From Trichosphaerium sp. ATCC 40318 (lineage: Eukaryota; Discosea; Flabellinia; Trichosidae): a DNA stretch of 64,000 nt. The stretch spans positions 62,001 to 126,000 of the forward strand of contig JALMLS010000056.1 of the NCBI GenBank assembly GCA_038496445.1. Direction: 5' to 3'. Each line of letters opens with the position of its first letter. Position 1 is the stretch's first letter. Under the pieces are notes generated by a model. That model ran no database searches. It was not told the DNA's origin and saw only the letters and a list, made by a program, of their open reading frames with translations. Below, piece after piece: positions 37,835-49,821 of the stretch. The position numbers and the translations under genes are program-made.

Positions 37835-37916
37835 AACTACCTTTAGCTTTTTTAATGCGTTTAAGTTATCTTTTTCTGCTCGTCCTTAGTTGCGAGCATT
37901 CGTTCATTCTACAAAA

Positions 37917-39005
37917 ATGACTTCTAAGCATAACATCGTACCGACGGTAACTCTGTCACGAAGCAAAAAGCCCAGAAGTAACAAGAATGGTGAGGCAACT
38001 GCAGAACCGCTACAATTGAAGCGATTTGCGTCTGAACTGCTGGTACCAGCATTCCCAGTTGATCATTGCTACCCAACATTGTGCCATTCTACAAGTTTCT
38101 CTTCAGCCACTCCCGATCCTTCAGTTTCTGATACTGGAACAACAATAGCTCCACCATACGCACCTGCATTTTTTCCATCACACGAAACGTCAAGCCACTA
38201 CCAAAAAAGAAAACGCATGCAATCAAAGGGTAAGCGGAAGATAAACATCGAGTACGCCGTGAGCACGTAGTAAAGCCTCGTAACAATTTGCTGGAAGGTA
38301 CATTCGAGACAAACATAGAAGAGCTATATGCTTCAGTAAACGGAAAGCAGGTCTGTTAAAAAAGGTTAGACCTATGACGTTGTCATATCAACTAACTATA
38401 GATATTACAGGTGCATGATATTTCAGCGCTGACAGGTGGTGAAGCTATGATTGTTCTTGCCTCTCCTACTGGTTTCGTGTACACTTTCGCCACACAACAA
38501 CTACAAAGTTTGCTAGACAAAGAGGTACCAACTGGTTTGCTTCCAACACTCACACCTACATTAAGATGGCTGCTTCAATTACAAAAAGTCTAGAAGGATG
38601 CCCGTCACAGACAGGGTCTACAGTGAAACTTAACGACAAGGGTGTACCTGTACGAGAATGCTTCAAAACAAACATATATGAACACTTTATTAGATGGAAA
38701 GTTTGACTCCTGCATTTACTTACACGCGTACGGATAACCATGTAATTATACCTAATTCCTAGACTAGCCTTCAGCAATCCAGTACGCAAACATAAACGAA
38801 TACCTACAATCCAGATAGCGACTGTAGTAGACACTTTCTCTGAACACACTACAGATAATAGTTGTGGCAATTGTGATGAAGCACTAACTGCTCCAATGGT
38901 ATGCCGGACTACAACTGCTTTCGATAATTGTTGTAGGTTCCTGATATGTATGAGTCCAAAGTTCCTTTGTTGGGTTCTCTATTTCCACAATTGGATTCCA
39001 AATAG
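37917..39005 (+). CDS. SRF-type MADS-box transcription factor
   Basis: The MADS box is only visible after splicing: GKRKINIE, intron, YIRDKHRRAICFSKRKAGLL, KK, intron, VHDISALTGGEAMIVLASPT, GFVYTFATQQLQSLLDKE. This matches type I (SRF/Mcm1-like) MADS domains, including the FSKRKAG turn and the VYTFAT strand. Exon edges for the box are 38251, 38298-38364 and 38411-38524. The N-terminus (MTSKHNIVPTVTLSRSKKPR) is disordered and precedes the box by about 100 residues. Later exons carry MAASITKSLEGCPSQTGS, AFSNPVRKHKRIPTIQIATV and VPDMYESKVPLLGSLFPQLD to TAG 39003-39005. SRF-type factors bind CArG boxes as dimers and recruit partner factors. The 3' exons are placed by phase and are less certain than the box. 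Confidence 0.85.
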
Positions 39006-39310
39006 GATGGACTACTGATAAGTAATTCTGTTTTAACAATAACAATAAACTGTGACGTTGTAAGCAGGCTGCAAGTTACAAGACGAGCAAGCTCAGGATC
39101 GTAAGCTTTGGCTGTCCAGCTATCTTGCACGTGCATTACAGCTCTAGGTTCTACGGCGTAGTGGCATACATGAAATGCTTTAGCAGTATTTCCTGAGCGT
39201 GTATTGAAAATAGCAAAGGTCTTTTTTTTGATGTAGCAAGATTTTTTTACCGACAAAGTCAACCTGTATTCGTATTTTTCCTTTGTTCTTATTGTAAAAT
39301 ACTTACGACA
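39006..39310. other. Intergenic stretch
   Basis: About 300 bases between two plus-strand genes. A minus-strand open frame across 38909-39355 overlaps the end of the MADS gene and shows no domain; I treat it as chance. No gene seen. Confidence 0.5.
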
Positions 39311-42001
39311 ATGGCAGAGCAAAGAATACAAGTATGTCAGGTTAACGACTTGCAAAATGGAGAGTATGTGGTTTTATTGCTTGTAAAATACATTTTTCCG
39401 CTTACAATGTGTTATCAAGAATGCGAGAAGTCGATGTAGGAGACCTAGGAAAAGTTTTGTTGATCAAGGACAAGGACAAATTTTCCGCTGTGAGCACCAA
39501 ATGTACTCACTACAATGCTCCTCTAAAAAATGGCGTACGTATTTGGTTATTTGCACTTGATTCCCAACTTTTGTAGGCATACTTGAATGGACAGGTCCGT
39601 TGTCAATGGCACGGAGCTTGTTTCAACACCACCACTGGTGATATTGAAGATTACCCAGGTGGTGACTCGCTATCAACCTACAAGGTGCGTTTATACGCGT
39701 AATTCAACGTTAAAGAGCCAAAAAGTAATAAATGGCGTAGGTTGACGTCAGTGGTTCAAGTGTTTATGTTACAGCATCTGCTGAATCGTTGAAAGTAAAA
39801 AAACGCGGAAAGGCAACAGTACGAACGCAATGGCATCAAAGAAAATCAGCACTTTTCGGTTCTAAATACTTATAGTGCAAACACGACGCTGGCGATAAAA
39901 GGACTTTTGTTGTAGTAGGTGGAGGCCCAGCTGCTCTCACGTGCGCACAAACCTTGAGAGAAAACGGTTTCAAAGGTACCCGCTTTGTTACATCAAGTGA
40001 TTTCTCATTGTACAATAGGAAAGTTGCTCATGTTTTCCAAGGAAGAACACTTGCCATACGACAGACCAAAGCTCTCAAAGGTAAACTCAATTTGTTTATT
40101 TTTGAAAACGCGCTGCACTACTGCCACATAATAGCTTTAATATCACTATCTTTGATGTCAATATACTCAATGCAACTATACTAGGCCATGACTGTCACAC
40201 CCGAGAAAATTACTCTCCGTCCACAAGAGTTTTTTGACAAAAACGATATTGAGATTTCACTTGGTTCTGCGGTACTTACTTGCATTCACTTACCTTTGAC
40301 TAAATACGCTAATTAGGTAACCGAAGTTGATCCTGAAGCCAAAACAGTAACAGTTGGAGGTAAAAAGATCAGTTACGACGCTTGCACAATTGCTACAGGC
40401 GGAAGGTAAGCGAAATATCAAGTTGCTATTTATTTTACTTTTGGCTTAACTTGCTGGATTGAATTCGTTGTTAAGTTTACTTTAGAGCACAACCTTTGGC
40501 TTTTATCAAGGGCGCTAGTCTTGGAAACATCTTCACCCTTCGTAAGATCAGTGATGCACACAGTATCATTGGCGCTGTAGAGGGTAAAAACGTTGCCATT
40601 GTCGGTTCTTCCTTTATTGGTACACCTTTTTTGGAAAGTTAGTCCCTTCTCACTCCATTCAAGGTATGGAAGTTGCTGCATGTATCGCCAAACTCGCTGC
40701 TAAAGTCACAGTTATTGGTATGGAAAAAGTACCATTCGAGCGTGTATTGGGCAGCAAAGTTGGTGAAGCTCTCCAAAACGTATGTTATTTGTTTCTTTCT
40801 TGTGGTTGCTAAATTTAAAACAAATAGATCCATGTTGAGAAAGGTATCGAATTCAAGATGGGCGCTATTGTACAAGAGTTCAAAGAGACAGATGGTAAAG
40901 TATCATCCTTGGTGCTCAAGAGCGGCGAAGAACTTCCTTGTGATCTTGCTGTAATCGGAGCTGGTATCATTTGCAACACTGACTTGGTCACATCCGATAA
41001 AATCGAAAAGGCCAGAGACAGAAGTTTCATTGTTGATGCTGTACGCTTTATATTTTGTTTTTTTAGAGTGTTTAAATTTTTACCATTTATATTCTTTCTA
41101 ACAAGTATTCTAGGACTTGAAGCTTGCTGATGGTTTGTACTGTGCTGGTGATATTGCCAGATACCCTCTAAAGATGCTCGATGGACATCAAGTCCGTATT
41201 GAGCATTGGGGTATGGCTCAATTCCATGGTGCGTAGCATTTGAAAGTATAAAACCTGTTATTAATTATTTTGAAAAGGAAAAATCGCTGGATTAAATATG
41301 CTTGGCGGCAACAAAAAGGTTGATAATGTACCTTTCTTCTGGACTTCACAATTCGGTAAAAACATCCGCTACTGCGGTCATGCCCTCGACTACGATGATG
41401 TACGTATACTATCCATGGAATCTAGTACCTCTTTTGACATATATTAGGTTTTGATCGACTCTGAAGATAACCTAAAACCAGAAAAACCTACTGCTCTAAA
41501 ATTTGTTGCATACTACGTAAAGGGAGAAAAAGTCGTACGTGTCAAAGTATTCAACTCACAATGTAAACTAATAATCGCTTCTAGCTCGCCGTAGCAAGTC
41601 TTGGAAGAGACCCAATTGTATCTCACGCTGCAAACAGACTCTTGGCTGGTACTCATCCAACAACTACTGAAATCAAAGCAGCTATTGCAAAAGGATCCAC
41701 CGATTCCCTATTCAAGGCAAACTAACGGGTTGTTTAAGCCTTCACCTTGCTATACTTACTAATTACTTAGGTCGCAAAAGCAAAGCAATCCGGTGTAAGT
41801 ATGCTCGTCCCACTTATCATTGCACTACTAGCTGTGGTTGGTTTTTATATTTTTTCCACTCAATCTCAATAAAAATCTTAGCCAGTACTGTTCGCCTTTT
41901 TGTAAATCTTAGTTAGCTACACAAACAAAAAAACCTGTCAGTTGTTCTTAACACTTTATACTCAGGCTCCACCAGCTAAGAGGCAGAAGTTTGACAAGTA
42001 A
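39311..42001 (+). CDS. Rieske-type AIF-like flavoprotein (AIFM3/NFRL-like), variable C-terminus
   Basis: About fifteen exons from ATG 39311 (MAEQRIQVCQVNDLQNGE). A Rieske [2Fe-2S] domain comes first: CTHYNAPLKNG and CQWHGACFN give the C-x-H ... C-x-x-H ligands. Then a pyridine nucleotide-disulfide reductase fold: FVVVGGGPAALTCAQTLREN (FAD), VAIVGSSFIGMEVAACIAKL (NAD(P)H), LYCAGDIARYPLKMLDGHQV and IEHWGMAQ, and a C-terminal reductase dimer domain (FWTSQFGKNIRYCGHA). This matches AIFM3. Electrons would pass from NAD(P)H through FAD, probably to the Rieske centre. The end is ambiguous. Reading through 41717 stops at TAA 41723-41725. Removing a GC-AG intron (41717-41770) adds VAKAKQSG and then either a hydrophobic tail ending at TAA 41870-41872 or, after another intron, APPAKRQKFDK ending at 42001. 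Confidence 0.88.
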
Positions 42002-42820
42002 TATTGATCAATAACAAGCGATTATATTGTAGCTCACGAAAATAATTACATTCATTTTTGTCCAATCCTTTACGTTTTTGATGAACATGAAAGTTACGAG
42101 GTGTTAAACACCTTTAGCCAAATCAACCCAGAAAAAAACAAGAAAACCCCTACTAGCGCTGGTGTAAGGTACAAGTTACTTGTATTCTTCTGTCAAATGG
42201 TGATGGTAGCGATTGACATATAAGTCACAAGGAAATAATACAGTGAACAAACAAGAACAGCTTTTAAAAAGCTTCCATAAATATCTACATTAGAAGCAAA
42301 GTATAAGCGGTATTCAGTACTAGTACTTTCATCCTTCACCCTTATTGTTTTTCCTGTTTTGGAGGATATCATTTACAGGATTTTATGATTGTGTACGCAC
42401 ATTTAATGACATTTTATTGAATAGTCACCACTATGCAAGTACAAAAATAGGGCTTTAACTAGAACGCGTGTATAGTTAGCGTCGGCGGATACTAGGAGAC
42501 TTCTAATCAAGCAAGGTTGTACAAAGTGCGTATCTCTAAGTTTGCACTGTCGCATGTGTTTTTGGGCATTCAGAAGCGCGTTGTTGGAGTTTGGCAGCCA
42601 TTACTATTTTAGTCCAAAAGTGGCCTTAACAAAGCGTTAGTCCATTTTATTATCGGAAATAGGGCTAAGCGTACTAGAATGAGCGACACGCTCTGAAATC
42701 ATAGATTATATTAACGTGAAGGGTATTGGCTGGTACGCATTACCGAAACAAGCCCTTATAGGCTCTTCCTTACAAGTATAATAGCTAGGCGTTTAATTAG
42801 CATTATTCTGGTAGTAAAGT
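42002..42820. other. Gene-free stretch of about 820 bases
   Basis: Between the Rieske-AIF gene and the RhoGEF gene on the same strand. No open frame of note, no repeat, no RNA motif recognised. It is one of the longest empty stretches in the window. Confidence 0.5.
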
Positions 42821-45800
42821 ATGTCGCAAAATGAAAAGCGTGCATTTGTTGCAAAAGAGGTACTATAATACTCTATACGTATCTAATGGTATTTGTTAGA
42901 TAGTAGACACTGAAAAAAATTATCTTCGCGATTTGAGGGCTATTATTGATCAATTCCTCAATCCTTTACGTAAAAAAGCCTGGTTCGATCCACAAGTCAT
43001 AAAATCAATTTTTTCAGAAACAGAGTCTATTGCGCTTCTATCAGGTACGAAACTACTACTGTTCACTAAAAACGCTTGAAATAACGCTTCAAAATTAGAA
43101 ACGTTTTTGGCGAAACTCAAAGATTGTTTGTCAAACTGGTCTCATGAAACGTCCCTCGTGGGCGCTCTGTTCCTTGAGATGGTAAGAATGGGTTTTAACA
43201 AAATGGCAAACGTCTTAACACCTCTCTTTAGTCCGAGTTTTTCAAGTCGTATACCTTCTATATCAACAACTACGAGAGCGCTTTTGCAACTCTGTACAAA
43301 AAACGTGCAACTCATGAAGAATTTGCAAAATGGTTAAAGGTATGCACGCGCGTTATTTTTTTCTGAACGTACTGTTCTTTTTACCTCCCTTATCATCCAC
43401 CAGGTACAACAAGACGAAAGTTATCACTTGACAATAGATGATTATTTGATAACACCTATACAACGTATACCTAGGTACGCTATAAACTACTCCAAGCATT
43501 ACCCTACGCAAAATGACACCAAACAAAAAAAAAGAGCATTTGTTGTGTTTTGTGTCTCCAAATCCTACTCTATCCAAATGAACTTGTTTAACAAAATTTA
43601 TAGGTACATTCTACTACTGAAACAAATGGTAAAGTATACAGACAAATCTCATCTTGTACGTTATCATACACATGAGCTTTTTCAAGTTTTCTTATAAATT
43701 ATTTTAAGGATTATGACAACCTTGTGGAAGCCTCTGAAAAAATGCAAACAATCGGAGAGTTTGTAAACCATGCGAAAGGTGAAGCAGAAAAAGCAAAGAG
43801 AACAGTATTTTTAGAAGAAACTATGGCAATGAAGGATAGTGCAGGCCGTAAACTCATATCTGAGTGTACGTCATTTTTAGTACCTTTTTTTTTCTTCTTT
43901 TTTTTTCTCGTTACTCACTTTTTAATTACAGATGTCGTGTACAATAAAGCAATTGAAGAAGCCCAAGATGTCAAAAAATTAAAATTTGTCATTTTTAATG
44001 ACTGTATTGCTGTTGGTAGATACAAGCACAAGAAAGGTAAACTTTTTATAAAAACGTATTCATTTTACTTAATTGCTTTTTTTGGCTTTGTGCTAATGTT
44101 GAAAATTTAGGTGATAAGAAGGAGAATTATGGTAAAGCTAAGCTTTACCCTTTCAATAAGCTGTCACTGCAAAATATTAAGGAGCTTGAAGGTAAAAAAC
44201 ATTTCGAATCCAAACGTTGGTTTCATGTTGCTTATTACTTCATTTTAGGTTACGGTTTCAAGCTATTTAAAGACGCCTATTATACAGAAAAAGAGGAAGG
44301 CAAAGATAATATTATAAAACAACTTAGACGTATTTTAATGCCACATTTAAATGGTAAACTTATCACCTTTGTGTGTTGAAGAACTAATTCTATTAGACGA
44401 TGTTGAGATTAATCTCTTGCACAAAATGCAGTCACCAAAAGGTCACAATACAACGTGCATGGTGTGTAATGGAAGCATTTATCTCATTCATATTAATTGT
44501 TTGTAGGCACGTTTTAAAGATAGACTGTGGTGCGGTTGTAGTAACGGTGAGGTATCTGTTTGGAATATAGAAGATTTCATTGAAGAAAAAGTATTCGAGA
44601 CTAACTCGAAAGCTATACGTGCTATGGTATCTGTACCTTCAAGTGGTACAATATGGACATCTGGTGATGATGGTACAATATATGAATGGAATGCTGAAAA
44701 ACGTACCACAAAGTCTAAATTCACAGAACATGAACATCGTGTACGTAACGGATGATCTAAATATGGCAAAAAAACTTTTTGTTTATTTGAACTTGTAGGT
44801 CAATGCAATGATTAACATTGAGATTAATGATAAAACAAATGATCATAAACCTATACATGCAGTGTGGTCAGGAGACGTTAGTGGCGTTATAAATATCTAT
44901 GACGTATGTTAAATCCTTTCTGTTTTTCTTTTCATAACTTTTTTTTTGCTTAGACAGAAAAAGAAAAGTTTGTTGCTTCTATTGATACAAAGCTTGAAAT
45001 GATATCAAAATTCTTGCTAGTAAAGGAAGGGAAAATATGGGTCTCAGGGCGAAGTCGTGTTGTAGTCATTGATATTTATAAAAGGGAGCAATTATCGTCA
45101 TTTAAAGCACATGGAGGTAAGTTTGTTTGCCTTGTCCTTAGAACCTTATCTTTACGTGCTTTGTAGGTGTCATTAATGACATGATAAGTGTGGGTGATGA
45201 AGTTTGGACATGTTGTGATTCTATACGAATCTGGGATGCCTCTGTAAGTATCAGATATGAACATTTTTCTATTAAGCTAACATGCACTCATTATAGAGTC
45301 GTAAACTTCAGAAGACATTAAGTTCTGACCACGGTTCAATAAAGAGCCTTTGCGAAGCTTATGGTAGGCATGTATGGGCAGGATGTAAAGATAGTACAAT
45401 AACACTATGGGACGCTGAAGTAAGCTTCATTATCATTGATAAACGTCATGCTAATTTCTTGTTAATAGAAAAACGAAAAAGTAGATGAGCTCACAAGCCA
45501 TGCCAAAACAGTGTCATGTATTGGTGACACAGGCAACGGTACTATATGTTCAGGAGGATCTGATAGTTGTATTATCTTCTGGGCTTATGAGAGCAAGTCA
45601 GCTGAGACGAGGTATTGCAAAAAACAAGTAACCTTCTTTACTTAACCTTGTTGCTAGAATTTTCGACTTTAAGTCAAAGAAAAGCCAAGTCACACTGTAA
45701 GTCATATATTTTTCTTATTATTTTGGTATATTCCTTTGGCTTACAATTACAAACAGTAAAGATAATGAGCTGTCACAACCAACTCTTATAATTTCTTCAC

Positions 45801-47122
45801 GACAACCTATGAATAAGTTGTTCAATCAAGACCGTAAGATACGACCAAGACTAACAGAAGATATTGTAAGAAGACCAGCAAGTATGCGGTATGTAAACAA
45901 ATGAGAAATAGAAAACAACTAGTTGTTGTCTAATTTTGGTTAGAAAGTCGAAAAAAGACAAAAAAGCAGCTCGAAGGTCTATCAGTCTTAGCCAGATTAC
46001 CCTTCCTGAAGCAATGAAGAATATGCAGGGTACTGGAACTAGTGACACGTTCCACATTGAAAACGTCAAGCGTACTGATCCAGAACCATTAGAAAGTATG
46101 CAATCCTCCTTTATTCTTTCTAGTTAGCTTTCTAACTGTTCTTTAGAACCTAAAAAGCGTCCACCGGCACCACCTGTACTTGCTAGAAACGAAAGAACAC
46201 TTATAGAGTTTCTGGAAGAACTCAAACATGCAGGTACATGTTTAGTACTTCAACAAGGTCAACAAATCGCTAACACTTGTATTTAAAGGCAAAACACCCT
46301 CTAAAATCAATAAGCCAAAACGTTCGCCTACACGTAATAGTGCGAATGTAACAATAAAGAGCCCACCAGGAAGTGTTAAATTTAAGAGCCCAAAGCGACA
46401 CTCTTACAAAGGTTCTTCTACTGTCAACAAAAGGCCAAAAAGAAAAGAATCAACACAGTCTTATAATACACTCTCTTCACCTCCAAAAGTTCCAAAGCCC
46501 CTATCACGTGAAGAAAAGCTATGTACGTATTTTAATCATCTTTTCTATAAAGTGTTTATCCATGTGATAAAAATATCTTTTCACACGTATTTTTAGTAAG
46601 GGCAAAACGTGTATCTCAATCACGATTACGAAATAATAGAGGAATTAGCTTACCGGCTTTGCCTACCCTTTTAAAACGTCCTGAGCAACAAGATAATCAA
46701 CCTAGTGAAATATCTCCTGCTTCTGTAGCCTCTCCACGACATGTAAAGACGTACGTTGGACTCCCTAAGCTCAACTCATTCAGCGATTTTATGCGGTTTT
46801 TTTGCAAGAAAAATTTCTTTGTCGCTCCATTTCTTCGTACTCAAGACACTTGACTTACTTGCTTGTTTTTTTTAGATACGTTAAATGCACAAAAGATTTT
46901 TCAGGTAAAAAATCAGGAGAGGTTGCTATGAAATGTGGTCAACGTGGATTAGTTCTTGAAGAAGAAAAGAACCGTTGGAAGCTAAAGGTTAGTTCTGAAA
47001 TGGGTTGGGTTAATAAGAGTAACTGTGGAGATACATATACAAAGTCTAAGTCTGGAAGAATTTCGTCTCCAGGGTCAAATCGAAGCTCTTCTAAAGAAAA
47101 GAAAAAGAGTAAGCCGAAATGA
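42821..47122 (+). CDS. RhoGEF (DH) + WD40 propeller + SH3 protein
   Basis: About twenty exons from ATG 42821 (MSQNEKRAFVAKEIVDTEKN) to the stop at 47122. The DH domain has the three conserved regions: VDTEKNYLRDLRAIIDQF, the central helix with SYTFYINNYESAFATLYKK, and LTIDDYLITPIQRIPRYILL. A PH-like stretch follows (KLKFVIFNDCIAVGRYK, GYGFKLFKDAYYTEKEEGKD). A WD40 propeller comes next: DRLWCGCSNGEVSVWNIEDF, GTIWTSGDDGTIYEWNAE, WSGDVSGVINIYD, VWTCCDSIRIWDAS, HVWAGCKDSTITLWDAE, TICSGGSDSCIIFWAYE. After a long basic, proline-rich linker (KKRPPAPPVLARN) the protein ends in an SH3 domain (YVKCTKDFSGKKSGEVAMKC, WKLKVSSEMGWVNKSN). It would exchange GDP on a Rho/Rac GTPase and organise actin. The DH-WD40 order resembles ARHGEF10, which lacks the SH3. 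Confidence 0.88.
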
Positions 47123-47540
47123 TAAACTTGAAGTTTTTTCTTGCCGAAAATTGTCTTTGAAGCAAAACTAGAAAGAAAAAAAAAGTGAAAATTGTGTCTA
47201 ATAAAAATTACCATTATTGTACAATAACAGTAACCGCACTGTATATACGTTATATGCGATATAATTACGCCTAGCGTTGACATTTATCCGTTTATTGGAA
47301 AGTGATTGAAGTGAAATGTCGTTGAGTGGGTTTGGGAAAGAAAGAACGAAAAAACCTATACAGCTTGTTTAAATCATGATAATATACCTATCCACTTTAT
47401 TTGTTTCCTAGCTGTTTTAACAAAAACAGTACACAATATCGAACAAAATCTTCCAGAACCGCCAAAATTTGTCGTTATACTTTTTATCACGTGCTAAAAA
47501 CGCAAAAAACCATCAACCTATGCTGTCTTGTTTTTATTCT
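47123..47540. other. Convergent 3' flanks
   Basis: About 420 bases between the end of the RhoGEF gene and the end of the acylated small protein gene. CACGTG occurs at 47489-47494. No gene seen. Confidence 0.5.
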
Positions 47541-47936
47541 TTAATACTCTTCAAGCTCTTGATTTTGCCTTTTCTCGTTGCTCAAGAATGCTTTAAACTG
47601 TTCTACTTCATCTCTTGTAGCAGGACCCAAATGAGCTTTTCTCCCGTCACAAAATAAAAACTCGTATCCATCCTCAGAGTCACTCCCATCGTTATAATGC
47701 GCGTATTTAACATCCTGTATAGCAGTAAAATCTTGTTGTAATGGTTCGATATAAGGACCAAAGCAATACGAACAAACGCCAGGGCAGCCATCATTTCTAC
47801 CGTATATACCACGTTTACTTATACTCACGTCGTTGAAAAAAAGCCAGAAATCTACACTGCTATACGTCGTCGCTTTGGTTTGTACAACATCATCTGAGTG
47901 ATCTAGTTGTAGTACAGTTGAAGATGAGCAACCCAT
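47541..47936 (-). CDS. Small dual-acylated protein with probable PH-like/ELMO-type domain
   Basis: A single exon of 131 residues. It starts MGCSSSTVLQ: Gly2 with Ser6 fits an N-myristoylation site and Cys3 a palmitoylation site, so the protein should sit on the cytosolic face of a membrane. The rest alternates beta-strand-like stretches (VDFWLFFNDVSISKRGIYGR, IQDVKYAHYN, YEFLFCDGRKAHLG) and ends with a helix (TRDEVEQFKAFLSNEKRQ). This strand pattern followed by one helix is like a PH fold, but I do not recognise a specific family. Four cysteines in CPGVCSYCF might bind metal. The start is a real ATG and the frame is closed at both ends, so it is probably a gene. Confidence 0.6.
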   Translation of the reverse strand: MGCSSSTVLQLDHSDDVVQTKATTYSSVDFWLFFNDVSISKRGIYGRNDGCPGVCSYCFGPYIEPLQQDFTAIQDVKYAHYNDGSDSEDGYEFLFCDGRKAHLGPATRDEVEQFKAFLSNEKRQNQELEEY

Positions 47937-48621
47937 AATAACCTCGTTTCTAAATAGAATAAAAATTCCTTAAAAGAAAACACAAGTAGCACGTGAGTTT
48001 TATTTTGTTCTAATTCTCACTAAAAGTATTGAATACACTTATGGTGTAACAGATTAGTACTGTGTAGCCTTCGCGAGGCTATATTAAACCTTTCTATTGT
48101 GACTTTTGTAGCACAAACGGAAACGTTGTAAACTACGGTACTACTGGTCAGTATTGAAATGCTGTAATACATCATTGTTGGTATGATTGAGAATATATTT
48201 CAAACTGTTGTTTCTTTCCCCTAGTAAATAATCCTTTTTTGTCATGCCCAGTTTGTCCGAAAATCATTTTTCTGGCTTGAACCCCTCGCCGAAAAGTGGA
48301 AACACTCGCGGTGGAAGTTAGCGGCTTCTTTGCTCGGCGTAACGCCAAATACTCAAAATACTTTTAAATTGGTATCAGGCTAGCTATTTCCAACTCTGGC
48401 GTCTCTTGTTTGTTCCCAGTAAATACCTTTGACTACCTTTTATTATGCAGTTAGAAGTTGCTTGTCCTAGAGCAAAGTGATGTTAAGCAATATGTAAGGT
48501 GTTCCGTTCACTACTAAACAGCACAAGAAGAAGAAGTTATTTTACGATATACTGAACCAATACATGTACGGACAACTAGGTACGTTCTTTGAAAAGTAAA
48601 GTGACTACATAGAATTTTGTT
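47937..48621. other. Gene-free stretch of about 685 bases
   Basis: Between two minus-strand genes. CACGTGA at 47990-47996 close to the start of the acylated protein gene may be a promoter element. No gene, repeat or RNA recognised. Confidence 0.45.
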
Positions 48622-49753
48622 TTATTGTACATTATTAAAGTCTTGCTGGCTATGATTATGCCAAACAGCACGCATTTCTAGCTCATACACGGGTAAGGCT
48701 TGTGCGTGTTTATATAAAAAATACTCCATCGAGTCCTGAGTTGTGTTGCTATTATATTCTGGAGTAGGATCCATATTTAACATTTTCTAAGAACATCAGC
48801 GCTCCTGCTTATGAAAAAAAACAAAGAACTTTTTTTGTCTTTGAAAAGCGAATTTTGGTTGAAGAGTGTGTTCTGTTGTATGCTTTGTACTCTCGTACCT
48901 TTTTTACAATGTGTGTTCTTCCTGTTAACACTTTAAACATTACTACCTTGGCCGTATCGCCTACTTTCAAAGGTGTTTTTCTTCCTCTTGTACAACAATA
49001 TTTTAAGCAATAATCAACGTATCGTGATACATAAATACCCTTTGTGTTGTTTCCAAATCGACCTTCGGGAATAATATAGTTAGTACGTATAAAAAAATAT
49101 CACGTGATCATTCGTAAAGTAGGTAAACTCAAAAGGCCCACAACAAACAGCTGCAACGATTTACGACAACTAGGCAAGTGAAACCCAAACCAAACAAAGA
49201 AGACAATGGCTTTTTTCAAACGGAAAAAAACGATTTAAAATAGCTTTTACCTGCTTCCGTTGATGTACTAGGATTAGAACGGTGGCCATAAGGAAGTAGG
49301 CCCTGTCTAATGGGGTTTTGTTAGTACAAGTTGGATACTATGCAGTTAATCTAGTACCTATAGATACCCTCCAAGTTCGAAGGATGTGTTCCATGAAACC
49401 CAACGGATTCTTTTGTTTGATCTTTTAACTTTTGCTTCATAGCCTCAAAAGAGGCACTACACGGTTCGTTTGAGCATTCTACTATAACATAGAGTATGGA
49501 TATTTACTACGTACGCTAGTTTTGGGTTTGAAACACGACGTGCACTCACAAGAAGGAAAGTAATAGGTCTTGGTTGTACAGGAGGGTTATAGATATCAAT
49601 TTGATTATTCGTGTGAGAAATAACTTTACTGTAAAGCTTCCTATACTCTCTAGAATCTGCTGGCACTACACAAAAAAAATTAGACGGAGATTTCTTGTGC
49701 ACGTGATTACCGTGACATAAGAACGAAGCTGTTGCTCGATACTTGGAATCCAC
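48622..49753 (-). CDS. Small PARP-fold ADP-ribosyltransferase-like protein
   Basis: The domain appears only after splicing. Exons 49481-49358, 49306-49251, 49062-48899 and 48786-48622 join in perfect phase behind an open exon that runs 49753-49546. In order: VGFHGTHPSNLEGIYRQGLL (motif H), STSTEAGRFGNNTKGIYVSR (GRFG-x-GIYxS with motif Y), KVGDTAKVVMFKVLTGRTHI, and SMEYFLYKHAQALPVYELEM (motif E). This is the PARP catalytic fold, with all three H-Y-E residues present, so transferase activity on NAD is possible. At about 240 residues it holds little besides this domain. The related but inactive TASOR domain shares the middle strands. The 5' end is unresolved: the open frame at 49753 begins with GTG, so a short ATG exon probably lies just upstream, close to the end of the MORN-SAM gene. 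Confidence 0.78.
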
Positions 49754-49821
49754 TACAGCGTTAAAGTTAGAGAAAGAAAACCGTTATGATAACCAGAAAA
49801 AAAAAAGGTTAAAAAAACGCT

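Noticed and set aside
38909-39355. Minus-strand ORF of 148 codons
   Set aside because: It overlaps the last MADS exon and the Rieske-AIF first exon on the other strand and shows no domain.
49457-49753. Starting the PARP protein at 49753
   Set aside because: That codon is GTG; a nuclear gene should start at ATG, so the true first exon is probably missing from the model, although the frame itself is kept.
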